Below are positions 45,777-56,035 of a stretch of 64,000 bases of DNA, piece by piece. The notes below the pieces were generated by a model. That model saw only the letters and a program-made list of their open reading frames with translations. It did not search any database and had not been told where the DNA came from. The position numbers and the translations under genes are program-made. The first letter of the stretch is position 1. Each line of letters opens with the position of its first letter. Origin of the DNA: Paracoccaceae bacterium. Lineage in GTDB: Bacteria > Pseudomonadota > Alphaproteobacteria > Rhodobacterales > Rhodobacteraceae. The stretch spans positions 2,960,037-3,024,036 of the forward strand of contig OY282431.1 in the NCBI GenBank assembly GCA_958296035.1, in the 5' to 3' direction.

Positions 45777-48407
45777 CTATCAATGTCCCACACTTGACAT
45801 GATTGAAAAGGCAGTGCCGTGTCTGGAGATCAGGGCCTGGTGGACCCCTGTAGTGATGACAGGGGTCCAGACTGCCATCTCTGCCCCCGGCAGTCAACCG
45901 GCGCCTGTCAGGACCCATGCCGCGCTCATGCCGCCGGCGCCGAAGCGGCGAGAGAGACCGGCAAGGAAGGGCGATCGGATCAGGACCACGTCAGCACGAA
46001 ACGACCGAAAGTGGGGATCACTAACTTAGCAGAAACGAGGAATTATAACTTAGCATTGACAGCAGGACCGGCCCCGGGGCCGCTCTCATGCAGGAACGTC
46101 AGGCGTTGCCGGGCAACGACGAGGGCAAAGATCACCGGGCCCGGGCATTGACGGGTCCAGGGGCCGCCCGGAAGGCCTTTCTCAAACCGTCCCCTGCGCC
46201 TCCCAGACCCGCATGGCCTGGTAGCCGAACACCGCAGCTGACAGGATCTGCAACCCTTCCCACAGCTTCTGCGTCCCCGGCAGGGGCTGCCGCTTCGAGG
46301 GATGAAACCCCGCCTGGCCCGCCGTCAGCACCACATACCGCTCCATGGTCATCTCGGGCGGGTCCCGCGACTTGCAAAAGCCATGCTTCCAGGCCAGCGC
46401 CTGCAACACCTTGATCTCGTCGGCAGGCACATACTTGCCCGCCGGGTCGGCGGGCTTCTCCCGCGCCAGCAGGGCAAGGTCCCAGACCCGAAAGGCGGTG
46501 ATGGCATCGAAGGCCAGACACTTCCCGAGATCATCGGCGCGGTCCAGCTTGCGGTCCTCGATGCGCGTGCCGACCTTCAGGGCATGGAAGAAACGCTCGA
46601 TGCGCCAGCGCAATTCGTAGAAACGCACCACCTCCTCGGCACCCGCTGCATCAGCTGATCCCCCGGTGGTCAACAACAGCCAGCTGAGCACCGTCTTCGG
46701 CCGCCGCACCGCTGCCGTCGGCCTGCGCACCTCGCCGGCCGACACCGCCAGCATCCGCAACGGCGGACCACCAACTTTCACCGGCGGCTTCAGGTCGACA
46801 TACGCAGCCCGCAACGCCAGGCGTACCTTGCGAGCCTTCCGTCGCCGCACGCCGCCACTGGCCGCAAGCCTGATCCTGCGATGCCCCAGCACCGGCTGCC
46901 GGCCCATATACGACCACAGACATTCGCTCTTGCCTTCAGACAGCAAGACGCGGCGCTGCGCCGAGCGGCTGGCCCGGACAAGAAGTTCCGCACCGCTCTG
47001 CCGCGCCGCTTCCAGCAATTCCCAGAAATCACCCTCGCGGTCGCAGATGTTCACCACGCGGCTCTCGGGACAGGCCGCCGACAGCGCCTGACCGCGCCGC
47101 AATCCCGCCACCCAGCGACCACTGTCCTTGCCTTCGGCACGCCGAAAATCCGCATCCAGCGTATACAGGCCCAACGGACGGCCAACCCCGTTGACGGCCA
47201 CGCCGCAATGCGCCAACAGTCCGCACCTGCCCTTGCCACCGCCGCCCAGGGCGTCCAGACCCGTCGTCGACGACAAACCGCCATAGTTCAGCGTCGTCGT
47301 GTCCTGTAGCGCCAGTATCAACGGCTCGCGCCGACAGCGCTCCACCGTCGCCTCGTAATGGGGCTCCAATATGTGTGCCATGCGCACCCTCGCATTCGAC
47401 AGCAGCCGATAGGCCGCCTTCTGCGCCGCCTGGCCCGGAAAGATGACCGGCAACGGCTCCCCGGGCCGCTCCAGCCACGCCTTGCCCATCGCCGCCAGAC
47501 GGCGCCTGACGCGGCCGTCGGGATAGCTGCTGCGTCCATACTCCCGCTCCGCCCACGCACCCTCGCAGTACAGCGGACCATAACACCCCAGGACAGGCGC
47601 CGGCTCGGCACACAAACCCGCCCGCCAGCCTGCCGCCAGCGGCTTCAGCCACACCGCCCGCCGCACACCCGAACGCCGACCCGAACTCCGCTCGGCGCAG
47701 CACCGCCAGCCAGCGGCCCGATAACTCAGCCCCGTATGACCCGGACCCGTGAAACTGTAGACCAGGAGCGGCCGTACGCCATAGCGCAACGCCCAGTCCC
47801 CGGCCACCCGCTCGCACGCCAGGCGCAGCACCTGCGAGGCCAGCTTGCCAACCCGCACCGAAGGCAGGATCAGAAAGCGCCGGTTGATCAGCACCTTGTC
47901 GATATGCGCCCGGCGGGCATCACAGCACCAGCCTATGGCCGCATCGCGGGGGCGCAACTGCCAGCCGCCAGCCCCGAAGCTGAGGCCGCCCAGCCGGCCG
48001 TGGCGGGACGACACGATCCAGTAGCGCAAAAGGCCGCCCGGCGCCGGGCGCCAGCCGGCCGGATGGTGGCTCTCGATCATCGCTGCAAAGCAATGCCGGT
48101 CGGCCGTCTCGACGGCAACCAGCTGCACCTCGCCGAGTTCGGCCAGCGGTAAGCGGGCAAACTGGTACGTCATCGAGTCATTCCTAATCGTGAATACAGT
48201 GCTCGTCGACATCTTGCATAACTTTGTTAGAGACACAATAAGGGCTAGTTAACTTCCATATATTGTGGTTCTAGAGAATATTTCTGCTTGACACCTCTGC
48301 CCCTTCGTGCTAGAGAACGTCATGCTCAAGTTCGACAGTACATCACCGTATCCAGCCCCGTTCGGGCCGCTTTTCCAGCCCCGAAAAGCGCCATCGGGAG
48401 GTCGGTC

Positions 48408-50090
48408 ATGACACCGAAACGGGCCCTCGAAAAGGCCCTGGCTGAACGGAATGCAGCACGAAAAGACGTCGCCTCTCTCACACAAGAAATTGCCTCTCTC
48501 AGGCGTCAGATAGAGTGGTTCAAGCGCCAGCTCTTCGGCGCCACATCCGAACGGCAGACGGTCAGGACGCCCGAGCAGGGACGCGACATGTTCGAGGCCG
48601 CCGGCGTCGAGTCCGGCGCCGAGACCGCCCCGTCATCCGATGATGACGCGCAGGATGACCCGTCGACTTGTGCCGGTCAGGCCGAGGAGAAGAAGAAACG
48701 CAAGCGCGGCAAGAAGAAGCGTGGCCCTGCCGTCAATGACAGCGGTCTGCGCTTTGATGCCGATGTTCCGGTCCAGGATGTGTATCTTGAACCGGAGGGT
48801 CTTGACGGCATTCCCGGGGACGAACTCGAGAAGGTCGGCGAGCATGTGGTCTGCAAGCTGGTCACCCGTCGCGAGACCTCGCACGTCGCCCGCTTCATCA
48901 TGCCGATCTACAAGCGCCGCGAGACCAACGCCTTCCTCCCGGTTCCGACGCCCCCGTCGGTCTTCGAGAGCAGTTGCGTCGATGTCAGTTTCATCGCCCG
49001 TATGCTGATCGACAAGTTCATCTGGCATATGCCCCTCAATCGCCAGCACCGGCGTCTGTCTGCGGACGGCATTGAGGTCAGCCGCTCGAGCCTCAGGGGC
49101 TGGGTGCGACGTGCGATTGACCTTCTCTGTCCGCTGGCCGAGGCGCAGTGGCGCTCTGTCCTGGCGAGCGATGTCATCATGATGGACGAGACATATCTCC
49201 GGGCCGGCCGGATATCACGGGGCAAGATGCGCCGCGGCGTGTTGTGGCCGGTGCTGGGCGACCGGGGCGAGATTGTGTTTCATTACCGGCCCGATCGCCA
49301 GCACCATCATGTGGGGGGCATTCTGGGCGACTGGTCCGGGGTTTTGCACAGCGATGGCTATGGGGCTTATGCGGCCTGGTCGGAGGCGATGTCGGGACGG
49401 GTTGCGCATGCGTTGTGCTGGGCGCACACCCGTCGCAAGTTCGAGGGCTGCAAGGATCATGAGCCCGAGCATGCGGGGCGTGCTCTGGCGTTGATTGCCA
49501 AGATGTACCTGACCGAGCGGGAGGCGCGTGCGGACGGCACATCGGGGGTTGCGTTGCTGGCTGCCCGTCATAAGCTGCTGGCGCCGGCGATGGCGGCCTT
49601 CTGGGAGTGGCATGGGACGATGCTGGCGCGTGACTGGTTGCCGAAGGATCCGTTCTACCAGGCTCTGTGTTATGCCGGAGAGCGGCGTGCCGGGCTTGAG
49701 GTGTGTCTGGGTCATGCCGGTGTTCGTCTGGATACCAACGAACTGGAGCGCCAGATCCGCCCCATAGCGACGGGTCGCAGGAACTGGCTGTTTGCCTGGA
49801 GCGAGGCCGGTGCCCGCGACATCGCCACCATCCAGTCCTTGCTTCTGACCTGTCAATTGCAGTGTGTTGATGCCTGGACCTGGCTGGTCGATGTCCTGCA
49901 GCGTGTGGCCCTGCATCCGGCCCGGCTGGTCGAGGAGTTGACGCCCCGCCGCTGGCCAGACGTGTTTGGTGCGGCGCCCTTGGGCTCGGTTGTCAGTCAG
50001 CGGCCCTTCGGCGGTTCGGCCGGCGTCTATACCCCGGACCCGGAACGGCCCTGTGCATCTCCCCGGGCCGGCATGGCGGCGCCGGGATAG
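48408..50090 (+). CDS. tnpC: IS66 transposase TnpC (copy 2)
   Basis: 560 residues, differing from copy 1 by Thr-to-Ala near residue 22 and silent changes. All domains described for copy 1 are intact. Confidence 0.95.
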   Translation: MTPKRALEKALAERNAARKDVASLTQEIASLRRQIEWFKRQLFGATSERQTVRTPEQGRDMFEAAGVESGAETAPSSDDDAQDDPSTCAGQAEEKKKRKRGKKKRGPAVNDSGLRFDADVPVQDVYLEPEGLDGIPGDELEKVGEHVVCKLVTRRETSHVARFIMPIYKRRETNAFLPVPTPPSVFESSCVDVSFIARMLIDKFIWHMPLNRQHRRLSADGIEVSRSSLRGWVRRAIDLLCPLAEAQWRSVLASDVIMMDETYLRAGRISRGKMRRGVLWPVLGDRGEIVFHYRPDRQHHHVGGILGDWSGVLHSDGYGAYAAWSEAMSGRVAHALCWAHTRRKFEGCKDHEPEHAGRALALIAKMYLTEREARADGTSGVALLAARHKLLAPAMAAFWEWHGTMLARDWLPKDPFYQALCYAGERRAGLEVCLGHAGVRLDTNELERQIRPIATGRRNWLFAWSEAGARDIATIQSLLLTCQLQCVDAWTWLVDVLQRVALHPARLVEELTPRRWPDVFGAAPLGSVVSQRPFGGSAGVYTPDPERPCASPRAGMAAPG

Positions 50091-50189
50091 CCCATTCCGA
50101 TGTCACCTCTCAAGCGGTCATGGCGACAATCCTGACCACACGACACATCCCTGACCTGGCCTGAGGCGAGGCCGGCCGGCCCGGCGCCG

Positions 50190-50543
50190 TCAGGCGGCCC
50201 GGGCGTACCGTTTGCGTTGTCTTGACTTGATGATGTCGATGCCGTCGACCAGCGCCATGAGCCCGGTGGCCGAGGCCGGCTCGGCCGGATTGCTGGAGAT
50301 GAGCCGGGTAAAGAGGCCGCTCTCCAGGCGCTTGGACCAGATCCAGTAGCCGCCCCGGTCGAAGGCGATGACCTTGAGCATGGTGCGGCGTCGATTGAGG
50401 AAGACATACCAGTCCCCCGAGATCGGGTTGCGGCCGAGGCGGTTGCGCACCAAGGCCGAAAGCCCGTCATAGGACAGGCGCATGTCGGCGGGTTCGGTGG
50501 CCAGCCAGATGCGGCCCCGGCCGGGAAAGCCGGACCCGATCAT
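50190..50543 (-). CDS. tnpB: IS66 accessory protein TnpB (copy 2)
   Basis: 117 residues; two substitutions against copy 1 near the C-terminus (LISSNPAEPAS instead of LTSSNPAEPVS). Overlaps tnpA by ATGA. Confidence 0.93.
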   Translation of the reverse strand: MIGSGFPGRGRIWLATEPADMRLSYDGLSALVRNRLGRNPISGDWYVFLNRRRTMLKVIAFDRGGYWIWSKRLESGLFTRLISSNPAEPASATGLMALVDGIDIIKSRQRKRYARAA

Positions 50544-50866
50544 GACCGGCGCATCCGCAAGACAACATCGGGCCCGAGCGTGAGCTCGATCTCCCAGTGC
50601 GGCTGTGCAGCTGGTCCGAGATTGACAAAGGGCGGCGTGACCGGGGCGGCGGCCGTGTGGCTGCCGGTGTCTTTGCGGAAGCGCTGGCACCATCTCCGGA
50701 ACGTGCTGTAGCGGAGACCCTGTGTGTCGCAAAAGTCCCGGCGTGTCAGCGCCGATGATTGCCAGGTGTCATAGATGTCCCGCCACTGATCACGGCTCCG
50801 CACAGGAGCGCGCTGTGGGGTGGGTGGTGATTGTGAAATGCCGTTCTCCATGGGCCTTGTCTCCAT
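50540..50866 (-). CDS. tnpA: IS66 accessory protein TnpA (copy 2)
   Basis: 108 residues, identical to copy 1. Convergent with tnpC. Confidence 0.92.
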   Translation of the reverse strand: METRPMENGISQSPPTPQRAPVRSRDQWRDIYDTWQSSALTRRDFCDTQGLRYSTFRRWCQRFRKDTGSHTAAAPVTPPFVNLGPAAQPHWEIELTLGPDVVLRMRRS

Positions 50867-51296
50867 CTGTTGTCACGGGATTGACCGAATTCAGATGATC
50901 GGAGAACAGATGCTGATCGTCAACAGCTAATCGGGACGTACCAGTTTGCCCGCTTACGGCCAGCGTGCAGGACAGTGTCTTGTCGGGATAGTCGGCGGCC
51001 GGCCGGCGGCGGACAGTGCGAGTATACGCCCGCGGGGGCGGCAGGGCAACGTCGAGCTCGGCGGCCAGACGAGGCAGCACCTTGCGGGCCGCCGCGAGGC
51101 TGGGCTGGCCGCGGTAGTCGAGCCACGCCTCGCGGCGGCACAGATTGCGGGTCAGCTCGGCGCGGGCGTGCGTCCCCTGTTTACAGGCTGACTTGAACCA
51201 TTGTACGGTATCGGCGGAAAACTGTCGGAGCCCAATCTGCATGATCGCCGAACATGGCACAAACTCTTGTTCGTGTCAAGTGTGGGACATTGATAG

Positions 51297-51563
51297 GCCG
51301 GGGGGCGGCAGGGCAACATCAAGCCCGGCGGCCAGCCGGGGCATCACTTTGCGCGCCATGGCGGCGCTGGGTTGCCCGCGGTAGTCGTGCCACTTCTCGC
51401 GGCGGGCCAAATTGAGAGCGAGCGCCGAGCGGGAGGCAGTCCCCTCCTCACAGGCCCACTTGAACCATTCCACGGTGTCGGCGGAAAACTGTCGAAGACC
51501 GATTATCATGATCGCCGCACATGGCACACACTTTAGGCTGTGTCAGGTATGGATTGTTGATAG
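51297..51563 (-). mobile_element. Fragment of an older DruA/Tn5-type element (right piece)
   Basis: The minus frame from 51527 (LRQFSADTVEWFKWACEEGT...) is a diverged version of the N-terminus of the DruA-type transposase and is cut at the 9-bp target repeat. Its tip, GTGTCAGGTATGGATTGTTG near 51540-51563, resembles but does not equal the terminal repeat of the newer element, so two related elements are present. Confidence 0.75.
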
Positions 51564-51714
51564 GGCCCGCTCCAGAGTTGGAGGTGTCTGTGCAATGCCG
51601 TTCTTCAAGCGTATTTCCTCTAATCTGTTACCGATTTAATGCCGACTTCAGATGGTCGGAGAACAGATACTGATCGTCAACAGCCAAGAGGGACTCCCTC
51701 GTTTGCCCGCTTAC
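51564..51714 (-). mobile_element. Right end of a second IS66 subtype with start of tnpA
   Basis: 51647-51714 matches the IS66 right end (TCGGAGAACAGAT, ATCGTCAACAGCCA, TTTGCCCGCTTAC) and is closest to the solo end at 12859-12925. On the minus strand LKNGIAQTPPTLERALST (from ~51609) corresponds to MENGISQSPPTPQRAPVRS of TnpA. The rest of the element is missing. Confidence 0.65.
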
Positions 51715-52077
51715 GCAGGAGCGGAAGGACTCGGTGCCGTCAAGGGCGATCAGCGTGTGCCCCTTGCGGCGCTGCATGGTAGCCAGGCCGCCTTGTTCCA
51801 GCGTGTCTTCGAGGAGGTTCAGGCAGACGGGATCGAAGTGTCGGGGCGGCACGCCGTCGAGGGCAAACAGGGCGTGGGCGTTGGAGCGTTTGCAGCGCTG
51901 TTCGAGTTCCCGCGGTGCGGCGAGGAAGGAGGGGCACTGTGTGAAGAAGACGGCAAAGGCGGCCATACCGGCATCGGCCATGGTATGGCGGGCGTTGTTG
52001 CCGGTGCGCTTGTCGGGCATGGCGGCGCAACGGCGTTTCAGAAACCCGATATGATTCTCGAGGGCTTGCATCCCCAT
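51715..52077 (-). pseudogene. Transposase fragment (ISNCY/ISDol1-like), N-terminal part
   Basis: ADAGMAAFAVFFTQCPSFLA, RELEQRCKRSNAHALFALDG, VCLNLLEDTLEQGG and KGHTLIALDGTESF match the N-terminal half of transposases with a FF.Q.PSFL block and an early catalytic Asp in ALDGTE. The frame is cut at 51715 by the IS66 end. Non-functional. Confidence 0.65.
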
Positions 52078-52382
52078 GTTGAATCAGGAGCGAGCGGGAA
52101 CTGGAATCCCTTCTGGCACTTTTATTGCCTGCATTGTGAAACAATCAGTGGATCAGCCCATAATGAGAATTGCTGGCCTGATGAGCAGAATGAAAGAGAA
52201 GCAGAGTTGAGAGTCTTGGCTGAAGTGCATCACTGCACCGGAACAAACCACGAGTCCTGCGTTCCTTGACCAGCAACGATTGGCCTAATCAGCCATCTTT
52301 CTTGCTCATTCCCGAATATCCGCGGCAGGCGCACCACAGGCAGGCACGCTTTCTTCGGAAAGGGCAACGTGCTATTCATTAA
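52078..52382. other. Stretch without recognised gene
   Basis: About 300 bases between the transposase scrap and the membrane protein frame. The transposase homology may reach ~52130; the rest shows nothing. Confidence 0.3.
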
Positions 52383-52610
52383 TCCTGTCGAATTCCGGCA
52401 ATTGCCTCAAAATCACCAAGGGCACGCTACGGCGGACTATACGCAGAGAGACTCCGTTATGTCGTTTCGCTAATTGCAATTGGTGCCGCAATCGGTGCTG
52501 TTGCCACGGGTCTGTGGACTTCCGTTGATGTCATTACAGGGCCCGAAGCACTTCGGGAAGCGTCCAGTGGCAAGAAACTTGAAATCACCTATACTGGACT
52601 GGTTTCAATC

Positions 52611-52832
52611 GTGCTGTCTGGTCTTTCTGTCCTTCTGACAATGGTAGCAGTAGGACTAGGTTTTCTGGCATTCTACACATTTCAGGCATTGAAGGAAGCC
52701 GCCCGCGAGGGTGCGCGAAGTGAGGTCGCAAAAGAGACAGAGAAACTGAAAAAAGTGATCGAATCCAGGTTCGAAGAATTGGAAAGAGATCTGGAAGGCA
52801 GAATTACGGGTTTTGTTGACCCTCCTGGGTAA
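52611..52832 (+). CDS. Small membrane protein with coiled coil, start uncertain
   Basis: 73 residues from GTG 52611, but the frame is open from 52383 and encodes another hydrophobic segment upstream (VVSLIAIGAAIGAVATGLW) with no ATG/GTG/TTG start, so the 5' end may be damaged. A membrane helix (VLLTMVAVGLGFLAFYTFQA) is followed by a charged coiled coil (SEVAKETEKLKKVIESRFEE). It precedes the ImmA/IrrE gene by 27 bases and could be co-transcribed. Family unknown. Confidence 0.5.
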   Translation: MLSGLSVLLTMVAVGLGFLAFYTFQALKEAAREGARSEVAKETEKLKKVIESRFEELERDLEGRITGFVDPPG

Positions 52833-52859
52833 CTAACCGAGTTTCAAAAGGAATAAGGA

Positions 52860-53369
52860 ATGGCTGGGACAATCCTGGACAAAATAGATTCTCAATGCCG
52901 CGACGTAATTCGCCGACATTCGACAAATTGCCCAGTCTTGTTGGGAAGACTGGCCGCGGAACTTGGAGTGACCATCCGAATTGCACGTCTTGAGCGAAGG
53001 ATTTCCGGGCAAATTAGTCGTGAGGATGAAAAATATATCATTCGCGTTAATCGATATGAGGTTCGCGAACGCCAAAGGTTTACAATCGCCCATGAACTTG
53101 CACACTATCTTCTGCATCGTCACGTCATAGATGCATCTCCTAGGGGCATCCGGGACAACGTGCTGTATCGTTCGGGAGCCCCTCGAATTGTAGAATATCA
53201 AGCAAACCGACTGGCAGCCGAGATTATCATGCCACGTGAACTTCTAATTCGTAAACTCGGGAGCAACGGGCAAAGAGTTGACGAAAAGAAAACCGAAAGG
53301 CTCGCTGCCGAATTTCAGGTATCACCCTTAGCCATGAAAATGCGCCTGGAAACGATCCTTGGCATTTGA
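52860..53369 (+). CDS. ImmA/IrrE-family metallopeptidase
   Basis: 169 residues. The zinc site is FTIAHELAHYLLH (HExxH, ~80) with the downstream acidic ligand in EYQANRLAAEIIMP. Start ATG 52860 follows AAAGGAATAAGGA. ImmA/IrrE peptidases cut repressors (phage ImmR, DdrO) to switch on mobile-element or stress genes. A repressor partner is not seen next to it; the Beta-family gene overlaps its end. Probably active. Confidence 0.85.
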   Translation: MAGTILDKIDSQCRDVIRRHSTNCPVLLGRLAAELGVTIRIARLERRISGQISREDEKYIIRVNRYEVRERQRFTIAHELAHYLLHRHVIDASPRGIRDNVLYRSGAPRIVEYQANRLAAEIIMPRELLIRKLGSNGQRVDEKKTERLAAEFQVSPLAMKMRLETILGI

Positions 53370-54448
53370 ACCAGTTGCACAATGGATAAGGAATTTACCG
53401 ACATACACAGCAACACTGGCAGTACGTGCCAGAGAAATGAACGAGTTGCGGTTCTGGCCGGACGATACGAATGACAGGTTGACTCTGTGCCTTCTCCTGG
53501 CTCCATGGTATAATTCCAGGAGCTTGAGAAAGGCTGTTGAACGCATCCAAAAGGCTTTTCCAGGGCGGCGTTTCTTTCTGGATCTATTCGCTCACCAATC
53601 TGCAAAGTCCGGCACGGCATGAACAAGCACAGTTAATGTCACTTGGGAATTGCTACCAGAACTGGGTTGAGTTCATTTGCAGCAATGAAATGATCGACCC
53701 TTGCGTTCAGACAGAGGGGCAAACCGAATCCCAACCTCTTGAGCAGATTAAATGCTTCAGAGCGCAGGAGCGTCGCTCCTGCATGCGAATCGAGAGAAGG
53801 CGGTTCCCTTCGAATATGGATGAGATTGTCGGTGCTTTCACCAAGAGTGGTGCTGCCGACTATATTATTATTCTTGAAGGAGGGTGGGCGCGTGAACCTT
53901 CAACACTGGCGGAGTGGTTTCACAGTGTTTTCGATAGATACTTAAAGAACCGCGGCATAAGTGTTCCGATAATCGTATCCAGCAAGGCCATACCAAAACA
54001 CTTTTCATCTCTGGAAGGGGTAAAGCTTGTTTCAAACGGGAGTCGAGCACTGTTCGACAAAGTTTCCAGGCGCTGGTCAAATCAGTTTCGGCTCATATAC
54101 GGGGATTGGGGCAGTACTCGACCTAGGGACAATCCTGGATTCGCATCGCGCCCCTTACCGCGCATTGACTATCCGGCAGGAGACCATTGGTGTGTTGCAA
54201 GGAGCAAGGACATGCAATGGACATACAGGGATGCCGCCATTGAAATCATCAATTCAACACAGTACTGGAGGGATGACCTGCCCATCTGGGGCGCGGACAT
54301 GATCACCAATACTCAGCAATCAAGAAACTCCGGAATAACGCCACAGAAGAATGTTGCCGCACGAGTCAACATTCACCTGCATCTGCAAGCGTGGCGTGAT
54401 AGACCGGACGAAATGACACAAGATTTTGGAGATGATTGGGTAGATTGA
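53359..54448 (+). pseudogene. Beta-family protein, frameshifted
   Basis: Two frames together form one protein. Frame 1 (to ~53583) has TLAVRAREMNELRF then WYNSRSLRKAVERIQKAFPG and RRFFLD; frame 2 (from about 53584) continues TNLQSPARHEQAQLMSLGNC, YQNWVEFICSNEMIDPCVQT, ADYIIILEGGWAREPSTLAE, up to FGDDWVD at 54448. This is the layout of Beta-family proteins (Y.P.L..R.gE..AL..; lDl; W.y), of unknown function, often beside ImmA/IrrE peptidases in mobile islands. A second small shift near 53395 may separate ATG 53383 from the body. Non-functional unless frameshifting occurs. Confidence 0.65.
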
Positions 54449-54646
54449 TTTGAACAAGCCAGCAACCAACTTGTTCTTGTGTGGGCAGCTCGAGTTATGA
54501 TCGAACCGGCAGACCAACCGACCTGGATTCTACCTCGTTCCTGATGGAATGCATGAATTGAGTGGTTAGAGAGTGGACCATGGCATTTGCTTCTCCAGGC
54601 CTTCCGCAAAGCTGCGAAATGCGATGACCGCCCCCCGGCACATTCA

Positions 54647-55174
54647 TTATCTCGGCAACGGAATCACGTCGGCGACTACTTTCTTGTAGGTCTCGTAGGA
54701 TTCACTGCCAAAACAACAAAAAGTCACGTGCATAAGTGACGAGGAACCATGGAGATGCGTGTTTACAGTTTGAATCGCAATTCTTGCAGCAGCTTCCAAC
54801 GGGAATCCGTACGCTCCCGTACTTATCGCTGGAAAGGCAATCGAGAAGATCTCGTGCTCATAAGCAATCTCGCAGCAGCGCCGGTAGCACCTCGCCAGTA
54901 ATTCGGGCTCGCCGTGCTTTCCTCCTCGCCAGACGGGGCCGACGGTATGAATCACATATCTTGCCGGTAAATCGTAGCCTTTGGTTATCTTGGCGTCACC
55001 TGTTTCACATCCGCCAAGCTGTCGGCATTCGTCAAGCAGTCGTGGACCCGCGGCACGATGAATTGCGCCGTCCACGCCGCCGCCGCCCAACAGAGAATTG
55101 TTGGCGGCGTTGACGATTGCGTCAGCTTTGCAGGTCGTAATGTCGTCAGGCGACACCTGGAAGATAAGTGGCAT
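54647..55174 (-). CDS. Macro-domain O-acetyl-ADP-ribose deacetylase family
   Basis: 175 residues from ATG 55174 (CAGGGA upstream); the frame to 55405 is an extension. Signature [54 protein letters not shown] and [14 protein letters not shown] match YmdB-type macrodomains, which hydrolyse O-acetyl-ADP-ribose and ADP-ribosyl-aspartate/glutamate. Unlike the DarG-type macro domain at 13902 it has the [18 protein letters not shown] loop. No NADAR or sirtuin partner is adjacent. Confidence 0.9.
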   Translation of the reverse strand: MPLIFQVSPDDITTCKADAIVNAANNSLLGGGGVDGAIHRAAGPRLLDECRQLGGCETGDAKITKGYDLPARYVIHTVGPVWRGGKHGEPELLARCYRRCCEIAYEHEIFSIAFPAISTGAYGFPLEAAARIAIQTVNTHLHGSSSLMHVTFCCFGSESYETYKKVVADVIPLPR

Positions 55175-55597
55175 TCCCTGTTTTCCTTTCCACCCCGGTT
55201 GAAACGCAAGACTGAACCGCATTCGACTCCACCGGACGGGTCTTGTGGTTTGGTCTGCCGCGGGACAAGCAAGGGAGTTTAGCAGGTCTTGCATGGCTTG
55301 TAATTGCGAATTCCCGATTGAAGCTCTGAAGGCCTGCAAGAAACTGGCATGTTGTGGTCTCAATCCAGTTTGCTCTGGCTCGACCATCGCTTCTCGCCTG
55401 AACACGGAAAACGACTTGAATCCAGGTCGCAGGCCATCTGGTCGACCGCCTGGCGACAGTAATCAAGGGTCAGAGTCACGACAACTGGTTGAAATTGTCA
55501 ACAGGAGCACAAACATAGGTTTCTGGCAAGGCCAGAATTCAAGCGGTGTGCTGGACGACATCCCGGCTTTCCGCCAACTCAAGACAAGGAGAACATG

Positions 55598-55867
55598 ATG
55601 TCGATTACTCCTGCCGAAAAACAAGCGCTGATCGCAGAATACGCGACCGGTGAAGGCGATACCGGTTCACCGGAGGTGCAGGTCGCCATTCTTTCAACCC
55701 GTATCAAGGCGCTTACCGAACATTTCAAGGTTCACAAGAAGGACAATCACTCCCGACGAGGATTGCTCAACCTGATTGCCCGCCGACGCAAGCTACTCGA
55801 CTATGTCAAGCAACGCGACGAGCAGCGATACCGTACCCTGATCCAACGGCTTGGTCTGCGCCGTTAG
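55598..55867 (+). CDS. rpsO: Ribosomal protein S15
   Basis: 89 residues from ATG 55598 (AAGGAG six bases upstream of this second ATG; 89 is the standard length). [40 protein letters not shown] and IQRLGLRR are diagnostic. S15 binds 16S rRNA helices 20-22 and nucleates the 30S platform. It precedes pnp, the usual order; truB, normally upstream, is replaced here by the accessory genes. Confidence 0.97.
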   Translation: MSITPAEKQALIAEYATGEGDTGSPEVQVAILSTRIKALTEHFKVHKKDNHSRRGLLNLIARRRKLLDYVKQRDEQRYRTLIQRLGLRR

Positions 55868-56035
55868 CACACGGTGCCTGCCACGCCAGCTATAGACTTG
55901 AGGGCGCACTCCGGACCGCGGAACTGTGCCCCACAATCGGAAGATCTCGCCACCGCTGTCGCTTTGGCGCAGGTGTCCGAACCAATTGAATGATGTGTGT
56001 TTCCTGACCGGGTACGCGCAATCGAAAGGAAATAC

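Larger units (their letters stand above)
48149..50957 (+). mobile_element. IS66-family element, copy 2 (2809 bp)
   Basis: Same ends and length as copy 1, flanked by the 8-bp duplication GGCCAGCG (48141-48148, 50958-50965). It interrupts the DUF4338 part of the Tn5-type transposase gene. By eye it differs from copy 1 at about four or five bases (for example 48471, and two in tnpB), so the copies diverged recently. Confidence 0.95.
46182..51260 (-). pseudogene. DUF4338 (DruA-like)-Tn5-type transposase fusion, interrupted by IS66
   Basis: Segments 51260-50966 and 48148-46182 join to 2262 bases, one frame of 753 residues (GTG start). N-terminal part: LRQFSADTVQWFKSACKQGT, then the DUF4338 block LLRYWIVSSRHGRLGGLSFG, WQLRPRDAAIGW, INRRFLILPSVRVGKLASQV. 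C-terminal part: Tn5-type transposase with QAAQKAAYRLLSNARV, ALQDTTTLNYGG (first Asp), NICDREGDFWELLEAA (second Asp), YELRWRIERFFHALKVGTRI (YREK-like, Glu) and a dimerisation tail. DUF4338 alone is DruA of the Druantia defence system; here it is fused to a transposase. Insertion of IS66 after CTLA inactivates this copy. Confidence 0.85.
45777..51296 (-). mobile_element. Complete DruA(DUF4338)/Tn5-type insertion sequence, interrupted by IS66
   Basis: Perfect 23-bp terminal inverted repeats begin CTATCAATGTCCCACACT at 45777 and end with the complement at 51296. They are flanked by a 9-bp duplication GCCGGGGGG (45768-45776, 51297-51305), as made by Tn5/IS50-type transposases. Without the IS66 copy and its 8-bp repeat the element is 2703 bp with one gene. 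Its left noncoding part has a perfect 10-bp hairpin, GGACCCCTGT/ACAGGGGTCC (45841-45867). Confidence 0.9.

Noticed and set aside
47029..47817. 262-codon minus frame within the Tn5-type transposase
   Set aside because: It overlaps the transposase in another frame, is glycine/alanine-rich and has no recognisable feature; GC-rich shadow frame.
46182..51260. Druantia defence system, because of the DruA-like domain
   Set aside because: The domain is fused to a Tn5-type transposase within IS ends; no druB-E genes are adjacent, and the gene is interrupted by IS66.
54647..55174. Second DarG antitoxin
   Set aside because: Its loops are of the YmdB deacetylase type and it lacks the DarG C-terminal domain.
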